In this document: positions 1 through 5,587 of the stretch, in pieces
Position numbering within the stretch: position 1 is the stretch's first letter
Layout: each line of letters opens with the position of its first letter
NCBI GenBank assembly: GCA_027295645.1
Contig: JAPUKM010000047.1
Location: forward strand, 1 to 5,587
Reading direction: 5' to 3'
Source of the DNA: Chloroflexota bacterium
GTDB taxonomy: Bacteria; Chloroflexota; Dehalococcoidia; Lucifugimonadales; JAPUKM01
Length of the DNA: 5,587 nt
Notes under the pieces: generated by a model
What the model was told of the DNA's origin: nothing
The model's database searches: none
What the model saw: only the letters and a program-made list of their open reading frames with translations
Position numbers and translations under genes: made by a program

Positions 1-71
1 TTGCCCCTGGCTGCCAGCGCCTGGACTAGGCCTCTTCCCACAAACCCGGTGGCGCCCGTGACGAGAATCAA
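1..71 (-). CDS. NAD(P)-binding Rossmann-fold protein, epimerase/dehydratase-like (5' end only)
   Basis: Only the first 23 codons are inside the window; the gene runs off its left edge. The minus-strand translation reads MILVTGATGFVGRGLVQALA followed by ARG. This is the classical N-terminus of extended short-chain dehydrogenase/reductase, NAD-dependent epimerase and NmrA-like proteins: a first beta strand (ILVTGA), the glycine-rich dinucleotide loop GATGFVG (GxxGxxG), then the first helix. The start is taken as TTG at 71 because the Rossmann strand begins at once and no ATG, GTG or TTG lies in frame between it and the promoter candidate. A weak Shine-Dalgarno-like AGGCGG lies 5 nt upstream (77-82 on the complement). 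The fold is clear, but the substrate and subfamily cannot be told from 23 residues. The gene is divergent from dnaE, so the two share an intergenic region. Confidence 0.8.
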   Translation of the reverse strand, partial: MILVTGATGFVGRGLVQALAARG

Positions 72-114
72 CTTGTCCGCCTGTCTCCCACGATTCCGAT
101 TGGTGATGAGAGGG

Positions 115-143
115 AGCGTAGCAAAGGGTATATGCGGTGTCAA
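115..143 (-). promoter_or_regulatory. Sigma-70-type promoter candidate for the divergent Rossmann-fold gene
   Basis: On the minus strand a perfect -35 box TTGACA (143-138) is followed by a 17-bp spacer and TACGCT (120-115), which keeps the key first, second and last bases of the -10 consensus TATAAT. Transcription would start near 108, leaving a leader of about 38 nt before the TTG start at 71. The perfect -35, ideal spacing and correct position upstream of a gene start support it; the -10 box is only a 3/6 match. Confidence 0.5.
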
Positions 144-219
144 CGAAGTCGCGGTTGCCCCTGAGCGGCGAATGCCGTGGCAACCGCCGCCATCCCCCGC
201 ATTTTCCCATCGCCGCCTC

Positions 220-250
220 TTGGCGGTTCTCTTGTCGGGCCGTCTACAAT
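220..250 (+). promoter_or_regulatory. Promoter candidate for dnaE with a very short leader
   Basis: A good -10 box TACAAT (245-250, 5/6 to consensus) lies 16 nt before the dnaE ATG. The best -35 partner is TTGGCG (220-225, 4/6) with a long 19-bp spacer. If this is the promoter, transcription starts about 7-10 nt before the ATG, so the mRNA would be nearly leaderless. That fits the lack of any Shine-Dalgarno sequence between the -10 box and the start codon. A small hairpin (213-217 pairing with 222-226) overlaps the -35 element. The -10 box is persuasive and the -35 weak. Confidence 0.4.
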
Positions 251-252
251 AT

Positions 253-264
253 GCTAGGCCTAGC
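253..264. repeat. Perfect 12-bp palindrome between the dnaE -10 box and start codon
   Basis: GCTAGGCCTAGC is a perfect inverted repeat with no loop. It begins 2 bp after the candidate -10 box TACAAT and ends 2 bp before the ATG of dnaE, so it covers the expected transcription start. It could be an operator for a dimeric repressor or a chance palindrome. Having no loop, it is not a good RNA hairpin. The function is inferred from position only. Confidence 0.4.
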
Positions 265-266
265 TC

Positions 267-3200
267 ATGTTCACACACCTCCACGTTCACACGGAATACA
301 GCCTGCTGGACGGCCTCAGCCGTATCGGGCCGCTGGTACAGCGGACCCAAGAGCTGGGCATGGACAGCCTGGCCATCACGGACCACGGCGCTCTCTATGG
401 GGCCATCGAGTTCTACACCGAGTGCCAGAACGCCGGCATCAAGCCGATCATCGGCTGCGAGGTCTACGTGGCCCAGGGCAGCCGCCACTCCAAGACCCCT
501 GCCGATAAGAGCCCCTACCACCTGACCCTGCTGGCCACGGACAACACCGGGTATCAAAACCTTCTTCAGCTGGTCACCAAGGCGCACCTGGAGGGGTTCT
601 ACTACAAGCCCCGCATCGACCATGATCTGCTTGAGGCCCATCACAAAGGGATCGTGGCCCTGTCGGGATGCCCCAGTGGTGAGATACCGCGGCTCCTTCT
701 GGAGGGCCAGGAGGCGGAGGCAAGGAAGCAGGCGCTGTGGTACAAGGAGGTGTTCGGGGACTACTACCTGGAGATACAGCGGCACGAGCACGTCCCGGAC
801 CTGGACCGCATGAACAGCGCGCTGGTCCCCTTGAGCAGGGAGCTGGACATCCCGCTGGTGCTGACCAACGACGCCCACTACGTGGACCGCCGGGACGCGC
901 CGATACAGGACCTCCTCATCTGCATCCACACCAACACCAACGTGCAGGATGAGCGGCGGCTGCGTATGGAGGACGACTCCTATTACATACGCACCCCGGA
1001 GGAGATGGCGGCGCTGTTCCCCGATCTGCAGGAGGCGTACCAGAACACGGAGCGTATCGCTGAGATGTGTCACCTGGAGCTGGACTTCAGCCAGATGCGC
1101 ATGCCGGAGTACGTGCCGCCAGATGGCATCTCGGCTGAGGAGTACTTGGAGAAGCTGTGCCTGGAAGGGTTGCGTGGCCGCAATCCCGCCGTCCCGGCCG
1201 GCTATGAAGAGCGGCTGCGGTACGAGCTTGAAGTGATTCGTCAGACCCGGTTCGCCCACTACTTCCTGGTAGTGTGGGACATCGCCGCCTTCGCACGCCG
1301 CCAGGGCATCCTGTTCGGCGTGCGGGGGAGTGCCGCGGGCAGCCTGGCCCTCTACTGCCTGGGCGTCACCGACATCGACCCCCTGGACTACCGGCTGGTC
1401 TTCGAGCGGTTCCTCAACCTGGAGCGCAAGGAGATGCCTGATATCGACATGGACTTCCAGGACGACCGGAGAGACGAGGTGATCCGGTACGTGAGCGAGA
1501 AGTACGGACGTGACCACGTTGCCCAGATCATCACCTTCGGGACGCTGGGTCCCAAGGCGGCCCTGCGTGATACGGGCCGGGCCCTGGCCTTGCCCTACGC
1601 CGACGTTGATCGTGTGGCTCGGCTGGTCCCCTTCCGCATCCGCACCCTGGAGGAGGCCAAAGAGACAGTTCCGGAGCTGCGGGAGATGTACGAGGCGGAC
1701 GAGATAATCCGTAACCTGATCGATAACGCCCAACGCCTGGAGGGCGTGGCACGCCACGCGAGCACGCACGCCGCGGGGGTGGTGATCTCCAAGGAACCAC
1801 TCAGCGACTACGTTCCCCTCCAGCGTCCCGTGAAGGGGGACGACCAGGGCATCTCCATGACCCAGTACCCCATGGAGCCCATTGCCCGGCTGGGCCTGCT
1901 GAAGATGGACCTCCTGGGGCTGGCCAACCTCTCGATCCTCAGCAAAGCCGTTGAGATCATCGCCAGTCACGGCGGCCCACAGCTTGACCTCCACCAGGTC
2001 CCCCTGGACGATGCCAAGACCTTCGAGATGCTCTCCTCGGGAGAGACGACCGGTGTGTTCCAGCTGGAAGGCTCCGGCATGCGGCGGTACATCAAGGAGC
2101 TGAAACCCACATCTCTGCGTGACGTGGCCGCTATGATCGCCCTCTACAGGCCGGGGCCCATGGAGCATATCGAGACCTTCATCAACGCCAAGCATGGCAG
2201 AGTTGAGGTCAAGTATCTGCACCCCGCCCTACGGGACATCCTGGAAGAGACCTACGGTGTGATCGTCTATCAGGACCAGGTGCTGCTGATCGTGCAGGCT
2301 ATGGCGGGCTACAGCCTTGGAGAGGCAGATATCGTCCGGAAGGCCATGGGCAAGAAGATCGCCGCCGTGATGGCGCAGGAGCGCGAGCGGTTCATTCAGG
2401 GAGCGCAGGCCCAGGGGTTCAGCCAGGAGCTGGCCACCGAGGTGTTCGCCCTCATCGAGCCCTTTGCCGGCTACGCCTTCAACAAGGCCCACAGCGTGAG
2501 CTATGCGGTCATCGCCTACTGGACCGCCTACTTCAAGGCCAACTATCCGGTGGAGTACCTGACGGCCCTGCTCAGCTCCTACATCGGTGGGAACGAGCGT
2601 ATAGCCGTGGCCGTGCGCGAATGCGCTCATATGAAGATCAGGGTGCTGCCCCCGGACATCAACCACAGTGGCCTGGAGTTCACTATCGAGACCGATAGCG
2701 AGGGCGGCCAAGCCATCCGCTTTGGACTCACGGCCATCAAGAACATAGGTGAAGGGGCCGTAGCGGCCCTTATCACGTCCAGGGAGAAGCACGGCCCGTT
2801 CAGCTCTCTGGAGGAGCTCTGCCGCAACGCCGACATGAGCGGCCTGAACCGGCGCGCCCTGGAGAGCCTCATCAAGGTGGGCGCTCTTGACAGCCTTGGC
2901 CCTCGAGGGTCGCTCATAGCCAGTGTAAGTCGGCTCCTTTCGGTGGCTCAAAGGGAGACCCAGCTCCAGCGTTCAGGACAGACGGCGATGTTTGACCTTA
3001 TGGGGCAGAGTGTGCAGGCCCCGCTTGCGGGCATAGAGCTGGTGGAGAGCGAAGAGGTTACGCAACGGGAGAAGATGGCCTGGGAGAGGGAGCTTTTGGG
3101 CGTGCCCCTTTCTGCCAGCCCCGTAAGTGCCGCGGTGTTGAGCTCCAACGCCAACGCCATCATGGGGCCGGAGGAGCTGGAGGAGCATGTGGAGAAGAAG

Positions 3201-3866
3201 GTCGGCCTGGTGGGGGAGGTGTCCCAGGTGACTCTAAGGACACGCAAGGACGGCAAACCGTTCGCTATCGCCAGGCTGGAGCTTCTGGGCGGAGGAATCG
3301 AGGTGGTGGCGTGGCCCAACGTTTATGAACGTGACCGGGAGATATGGGCGGAGGGGAATCTCCTGCTGGTTGAGGGCAAGGTTAAGGCTCGGAATGATGG
3401 GGCCACTGTCTACGCCGACGAAGCAAGGGTTTACACCCCTCCTTCCGACTCGGAGCCGGCTATAGAGCAGGGGATGGAGACGCCAAGGGAGATACCGGTG
3501 GAGCCGGAGACATCCCCCTCGCCAGCCGCTGATACACCCCTTGAGATGAGCGAGCCGGCAGCGCATTTGAAGGAGGAGGACCACGGCTCACAGCAGCCGT
3601 CGCCCAACGGCGCGGACGACAAATCGCTTCATACGGTCCTCATCAACCTGGCGGACACCGGTGATACGTCGGCAGATGCCTTTCGCCTGAAGTCGGCGCT
3701 CCAGCTTCTGCTGGAGTTTCCTGGCGCGGATCGGGTGCTCGTTGAGATAGCCAGTGGAGGGAGAAGAGTACGCCTGGAGATGCCTCTCATCACAACCGGG
3801 TTCTGCCCGGAGCTGGAGGAGCGTCTGGTTGGCCTCATCGGTCCCGGACGAGCGTCAGTTCTATGA
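267..3866 (+). CDS. dnaE: DNA polymerase III alpha subunit (replicative polymerase)
   Basis: Catalytic subunit of the replicative DNA polymerase, extending primers with dNTPs in the cytoplasmic replisome. Its 1199 residues are close to the usual ~1160 of DnaE. The N-terminal PHP domain (about 1-270) starts with HLHVHTEYSLLDG and keeps the expected metal ligands: H6, H8, D15, H40, E65, H85, C135, D202 and H204. The polymerase core carries GVRGSAAGS (351-359), catalytic D394 and D396 in PDIDMDF, and the third aspartate D548 in KMDLLGL. Other core motifs are YRPGPM (627-632), YQDQV (668-672), RKAMGKK (691-697) and FNKAHSVSYA (738-747). A helix-hairpin-helix region (about 855-880), a clamp-binding motif QTAMFDL (905-911) and an OB fold (about 977-1057) follow. 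A Pro/Glu-rich linker (1058-1118) leads to a C-terminal domain (about 1119-1199). ATG 267 is the first possible start because an in-frame TAG lies at 261-263; no Shine-Dalgarno is visible. Confidence 0.98.
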   Translation: MFTHLHVHTEYSLLDGLSRIGPLVQRTQELGMDSLAITDHGALYGAIEFYTECQNAGIKPIIGCEVYVAQGSRHSKTPADKSPYHLTLLATDNTGYQNLLQLVTKAHLEGFYYKPRIDHDLLEAHHKGIVALSGCPSGEIPRLLLEGQEAEARKQALWYKEVFGDYYLEIQRHEHVPDLDRMNSALVPLSRELDIPLVLTNDAHYVDRRDAPIQDLLICIHTNTNVQDERRLRMEDDSYYIRTPEEMAALFPDLQEAYQNTERIAEMCHLELDFSQMRMPEYVPPDGISAEEYLEKLCLEGLRGRNPAVPAGYEERLRYELEVIRQTRFAHYFLVVWDIAAFARRQGILFGVRGSAAGSLALYCLGVTDIDPLDYRLVFERFLNLERKEMPDIDMDFQDDRRDEVIRYVSEKYGRDHVAQIITFGTLGPKAALRDTGRALALPYADVDRVARLVPFRIRTLEEAKETVPELREMYEADEIIRNLIDNAQRLEGVARHASTHAAGVVISKEPLSDYVPLQRPVKGDDQGISMTQYPMEPIARLGLLKMDLLGLANLSILSKAVEIIASHGGPQLDLHQVPLDDAKTFEMLSSGETTGVFQLEGSGMRRYIKELKPTSLRDVAAMIALYRPGPMEHIETFINAKHGRVEVKYLHPALRDILEETYGVIVYQDQVLLIVQAMAGYSLGEADIVRKAMGKKIAAVMAQERERFIQGAQAQGFSQELATEVFALIEPFAGYAFNKAHSVSYAVIAYWTAYFKANYPVEYLTALLSSYIGGNERIAVAVRECAHMKIRVLPPDINHSGLEFTIETDSEGGQAIRFGLTAIKNIGEGAVAALITSREKHGPFSSLEELCRNADMSGLNRRALESLIKVGALDSLGPRGSLIASVSRLLSVAQRETQLQRSGQTAMFDLMGQSVQAPLAGIELVESEEVTQREKMAWERELLGVPLSASPVSAAVLSSNANAIMGPEELEEHVEKKVGLVGEVSQVTLRTRKDGKPFAIARLELLGGGIEVVAWPNVYERDREIWAEGNLLLVEGKVKARNDGATVYADEARVYTPPSDSEPAIEQGMETPREIPVEPETSPSPAADTPLEMSEPAAHLKEEDHGSQQPSPNGADDKSLHTVLINLADTGDTSADAFRLKSALQLLLEFPGADRVLVEIASGGRRVRLEMPLITTGFCPELEERLVGLIGPGRASVL

Positions 3867-3902
3867 GGCCGGGGGTATACGGGATCACCTCTCACCAGGT
3901 CG

Positions 3903-4142
3903 GTGGCTGTGGCTGAGCGCATCAAGTGGGTATACCTGACCACCGCTCCCGAACAGCTCACCGCCGAGATGTGGCGGGGGTTGATTCAGGGGGAGGGCCT
4001 CCCGGTGATGATCCGCTCCGGCGACACCGCGTCCTATTTGGGCGTCACAGCCGCTCCCTGCCGGCTCATGGTGCCTGCCGAGCGTCTTGAGGAGGCGCAG
4101 GCGTTTATGAGGGAGCACTTGGGAGGGGACTCAGTGGTCTAG
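3903..4142 (+). CDS. DUF2007-family small protein (putative signal-transducing protein)
   Basis: A 79-residue soluble protein. From about residue 9 it reads WVYLTTAPEQLTAEMWRGLI, then a GEGLPVMIRSGD turn, and ends with a MVPAERLEEAQAFMREHL helix. That order (beta strand, helix that samples 'ends', EGIP-type turn, then a V-P-x-x-x-x-x-A helix) is the pattern I know from DUF2007, annotated as a putative prokaryotic signal-transducing protein. No biochemical function is established for the family. The length matches a stand-alone domain. There is no signal peptide or membrane segment. The start is uncertain: GTG 3903 and GTG 3909 are both in frame, and the second is better spaced (9 nt) from the AGG at 3897-3899. 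It begins 36 nt after the dnaE stop with no terminator between, so co-transcription with dnaE is likely. Confidence 0.75.
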   Translation: MAVAERIKWVYLTTAPEQLTAEMWRGLIQGEGLPVMIRSGDTASYLGVTAAPCRLMVPAERLEEAQAFMREHLGGDSVV

Positions 4143-4181
4143 CTACACGGTCAGGAAAGGAGCGGTATCCGCTGGTTGGGC

Positions 4182-4210
4182 TTGACACCGAGTGCGAGGG
4201 AGCCTATCAT
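4182..4210 (+). promoter_or_regulatory. Near-consensus sigma-70 promoter for the lipoprotein gene
   Basis: A perfect -35 TTGACA (4182-4187), a 17-bp spacer and TATCAT (4205-4210, 5/6 to TATAAT) form the best promoter in the window. Transcription should start near 4217, giving a leader of about 105 nt before ATG 4322. The leader is less GC-rich than the genes and shows no riboswitch or long hairpin that I can recognise. A small dyad AGCGG-TAT-CCGCT lies just upstream (4161-4173), and the 8-bp palindrome ACCTAGGT (4212-4219) lies just after the -10 box; either could be a regulator site, but nothing proves it. Confidence 0.75.
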
Positions 4211-4306
4211 CACCTAGGTTCGTTTCTAATAGGGAAATACCGTTTATTTGATCCATGAGCACATTCGCTCGGCGCCCTGCCGTGTTGAATCCAGCTCTCT
4301 GATCTG

Positions 4307-4313
4307 AAAGGAG
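4307..4313 (+). promoter_or_regulatory. Strong Shine-Dalgarno sequence of the lipoprotein gene
   Basis: AAAGGAG lies 8 nt upstream of ATG 4322, an optimal spacing. It fixes the start of the lipoprotein gene and rules out the out-of-frame ATG at 4315. It contrasts with dnaE, which has no recognisable site, and suggests efficient translation of the lipoprotein. Confidence 0.9.
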
Positions 4314-4321
4314 CATGCCTA

Positions 4322-5506
4322 ATGCGCTGGCATAAGAACCGACGGCTGGGCATACTTGGTCTCTTCTCTATCATAACGCTCTTCCTGGTAGCCGCCTGTC
4401 AGGGGTCGGATGGCGACGCGGGGCTACAGGGCCTCAAGGGGGACCCGGGAGCTTCGGGCGCCGCCGGGTCCGCTGGAGACGTTGGGACTGAGGGCCAGAA
4501 GGGCGATGCAGGCTCTCGCGGAGGTACGGGTTCTGGAGGCTCGGAAGGGCCAACGGGCGACTCCGGCGAAGCCACCAGTGCAGCGGTCGTCCTTGTTTCG
4601 GACTCCGTCGCCACCTCCAACCCGGTCTTCCAGGTCTGGGGCAGCGGGTTCACCGCCGGCGACTCCTACACCGTCCAGATTTGGGACGGGGCCAATCCCG
4701 TGAACCTGACCCACACATCCAGTGAAGCGGTTACAGTCAACAGCGAAGGTGCCATTGGAGGGAGTTGGAGCACCTCTGTCTCCGCTGGCCTCTACACCGT
4801 AGCCGTCACCGATGCCAGTGGCGTGGTGGCCACCGCGCCTCTCGTTGTCGAAGAGGTGGTCACCGTTACCCTTACCGCCATGAACAGCTCGGGGCAGAAC
4901 GGGACGGCCACCCTCACCCAACGAGGTGACGACACGGTCAAGGTATCCATCACCCTCTCCGCCGGTGCGGTGCAGTCGGAGCTGGTGCACATCCACAGTG
5001 GACAGTGCGGTGCGACCCTGGCCGGCGTGGTTCACCCGCTTGACAACTTCGTCACCGACGCCTCGGGGAGCCAGGTCTCGGAGATCACCCTTACAGGCCT
5101 GATTCTAAGCACCCTGCTTACGGACGGCTTTGCCATCAACGCCCATCAGAAGGGCGTACCCTCCATCTATACGGCTTGCGGTAATATGCTGACCATCATT
5201 ACCCTAGCGGAGCAGAATAGCTCGGGGCAGACCGGAGTGGCCACCCTTATCGGCCGTGGCAACGACACCGAGGTGAGAGTACAAGCTACAGCCGGGATAT
5301 CGGAGCTTAATCACATCCACCTTGGTCAGTGCGGCGAGGCCACCCTGGGTGGAGTAGATAAGGGACTCACTAATACCAACGGTGGCTCGGTTACTACAAT
5401 AGTAAATGCCACCCTGGGAAGCTTGCGTGACGGGAACCACGCCATAAACCTGCACCAGAAGGGGAGCCCCGGCGTCTATACCTCCTGCGGCAACATCCCT
5501 CGCTAA
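4322..5506 (+). CDS. Surface lipoprotein with collagen-like stalk and two CHRD / Cu-SOD-like repeats
   Basis: A 394-residue exported lipoprotein that I cannot assign to a named gene. A basic n-region (RWHKNRR, 2-8) and hydrophobic core (9-25) end in the lipobox VAAC, so Cys26 should be lipidated and the protein anchored outside the cytoplasmic membrane. Directly after it come 19 unbroken Gly-X-Y triplets (28-84), a collagen-like stalk. Residues about 85-178 look like a beta-sandwich of Ig or IPT type (GSGFTAGDS at 107-115). Two tandem repeats follow (about 181-289 and 291-394). Each has SSGQxG, HIHxGQCG, AINxHQKG and YTxCGN, resembling CHRD or Cu,Zn-SOD-like domains with one probable disulfide each. 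The function is unknown; adhesion, envelope structure or metal binding are possible. The gene has its own promoter, Shine-Dalgarno and terminator, so it appears monocistronic. Confidence 0.85.
   Translation: MRWHKNRRLGILGLFSIITLFLVAACQGSDGDAGLQGLKGDPGASGAAGSAGDVGTEGQKGDAGSRGGTGSGGSEGPTGDSGEATSAAVVLVSDSVATSNPVFQVWGSGFTAGDSYTVQIWDGANPVNLTHTSSEAVTVNSEGAIGGSWSTSVSAGLYTVAVTDASGVVATAPLVVEEVVTVTLTAMNSSGQNGTATLTQRGDDTVKVSITLSAGAVQSELVHIHSGQCGATLAGVVHPLDNFVTDASGSQVSEITLTGLILSTLLTDGFAINAHQKGVPSIYTACGNMLTIITLAEQNSSGQTGVATLIGRGNDTEVRVQATAGISELNHIHLGQCGEATLGGVDKGLTNTNGGSVTTIVNATLGSLRDGNHAINLHQKGSPGVYTSCGNIPR
4403..4573 (+). repeat. Collagen-like Gly-X-Y tract of the lipoprotein
   Basis: Codons 28-84 encode 19 consecutive triplets with Gly in every first position and no interruption. 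Typical triplets are GDP, GAS, GQK, GDA and GPT. Proline is scarce (P42 and P77 only), while charged residues (Asp, Glu, Lys, Arg) are common, as in other bacterial collagen-like proteins, where charge pairs rather than hydroxyproline stabilise the helix. If it trimerises, the tract would form a short rod lifting the C-terminal domains off the membrane. The trimer is inferred; the periodicity is seen directly. Confidence 0.9.
4862..5188 (+). repeat. First CHRD / Cu-SOD-like repeat unit
   Basis: This unit encodes residues about 181-289 of the lipoprotein. It begins TVTLTAMNSSGQNGTATL, carries HIHSGQCG (H223, H225, C229), then AINAHQKG (H275), and ends YTACGN (C286). It is homologous to the next unit. 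At DNA level the SSGQ segment (from about 4885) is almost identical in both copies, indicating tandem duplication of a domain. It is slightly longer than the second copy. Confidence 0.8.
5192..5503 (+). repeat. Second CHRD / Cu-SOD-like repeat unit
   Basis: This unit encodes residues about 291-394 and ends with the protein. It begins TIITLAEQNSSGQTGVATL, carries HIHLGQCG (H331, H333, C337), then AINLHQKG (H378), and ends YTSCGN (C389). The three His and two Cys of the first unit are all kept, while the surface loops have diverged, which suggests selection on the putative metal site and disulfide. Confidence 0.8.
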
Positions 5507-5518
5507 TAGAACTGGCGT

Positions 5519-5553
5519 AATAGGGGGCATCCCACGGGATGCCCCCTATTTTT
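5519..5553 (+). terminator. Strong rho-independent terminator of the lipoprotein gene
   Basis: AATAGGGGGCATCCC (5519-5533) is perfectly complementary to GGGATGCCCCCTATT (5536-5550), separated by AC. In practice the innermost C-G pair opens to give a 4-nt loop and a 14-bp stem with a GC-rich core. A run of five T (5549-5553) follows. It begins 12 nt after the lipoprotein stop codon. The opposite strand lacks a comparable T-run, so it acts mainly on plus-strand transcripts. Confidence 0.95.
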
Positions 5554-5587
5554 GTCTAGTTGACCGGATAAGCCAGCCTTGCCCCGC

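Noticed and set aside
1..525. 174-codon plus-strand open frame at the left edge
   Set aside because: It runs across the Rossmann-fold gene, the intergenic region and the start of dnaE; the protein is low-complexity and unlike any family, and dnaE is certain from its PHP motif.
2229..2951. 240-codon open frame on the minus strand inside dnaE
   Set aside because: It lies wholly antisense to well-conserved polymerase motifs, shows no domain I recognise, and is the kind of open antisense frame that GC-rich coding sequence produces.
4161..4173. Small hairpin AGCGG-TAT-CCGCT as a terminator for the dnaE-DUF2007 unit
   Set aside because: The stem is only 5 bp and no T-run follows; at most it is a dyad near the downstream promoter.
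4255..4302. 15-codon open frame in the leader of the lipoprotein mRNA (ATG 4255, TGA 4300-4302)
   Set aside because: It has no Shine-Dalgarno sequence and no regulatory codon run, so a leader peptide is not supported.
4424..5035. 203-codon open frame on the minus strand inside the lipoprotein gene
   Set aside because: The plus strand has a signal peptide, periodic Gly-X-Y codons, homologous repeats and a perfect Shine-Dalgarno; the antisense frame has none and mirrors the glycine repeat.
5554..5587. End of a possible convergent minus-strand gene (a frame closing with TAG at 5558-5556)
   Set aside because: Only about ten codons are in the window and they match nothing recognisable, so no gene can be supported.

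Overview
The window is GC-rich bacterial chromosome. It holds a complete replicative DNA polymerase gene (dnaE), a small DUF2007-type gene behind it, a complete surface-lipoprotein gene, and the first codons of a divergent NAD(P)-binding protein. The layout of the polymerase (metal-binding PHP domain, GVRGSAAGS in place of the usual GRGS motif, OB fold, and a C-terminal domain after a Pro/Glu-rich linker) reminds me of Chloroflexota, perhaps Dehalococcoidia or SAR202 relatives. That placement is from memory of family features and is only moderately secure.

Layout. Positions 1-71 (minus strand) carry the N-terminus of a Rossmann-fold epimerase/dehydratase-like protein. Positions 72-266 are an intergenic region with divergent promoter candidates: one for the minus-strand gene (TTGACA, 17-bp spacer, TACGCT) and one for dnaE (TTGGCG, 19-bp spacer, TACAAT). 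A perfect 12-bp palindrome sits between the dnaE -10 box and its ATG. dnaE runs 267-3866, and a 79-residue DUF2007-like gene follows at 3903-4142, probably on the same transcript. Positions 4143-4321 hold a near-consensus sigma-70 promoter, a leader of about 105 nt and a strong Shine-Dalgarno sequence for the next gene. That gene, 4322-5506, encodes a 394-residue lipoprotein with a lipobox, 19 uninterrupted Gly-X-Y triplets, an Ig-like segment and two tandem repeats resembling CHRD / copper superoxide dismutase-like domains. A strong intrinsic terminator lies at 5519-5553. The last 34 bases hold nothing I can assign.

How the parts relate. The polymerase and the DUF2007 gene look like one housekeeping transcription unit. 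The lipoprotein is a separate monocistronic unit with its own promoter and terminator and is probably displayed outside the cytoplasmic membrane. No mobile element, CRISPR array, tRNA or rRNA is visible. The most unusual object is the collagen-like lipoprotein with the duplicated SOD-like domain; I see no evidence here of a multi-gene novel system.
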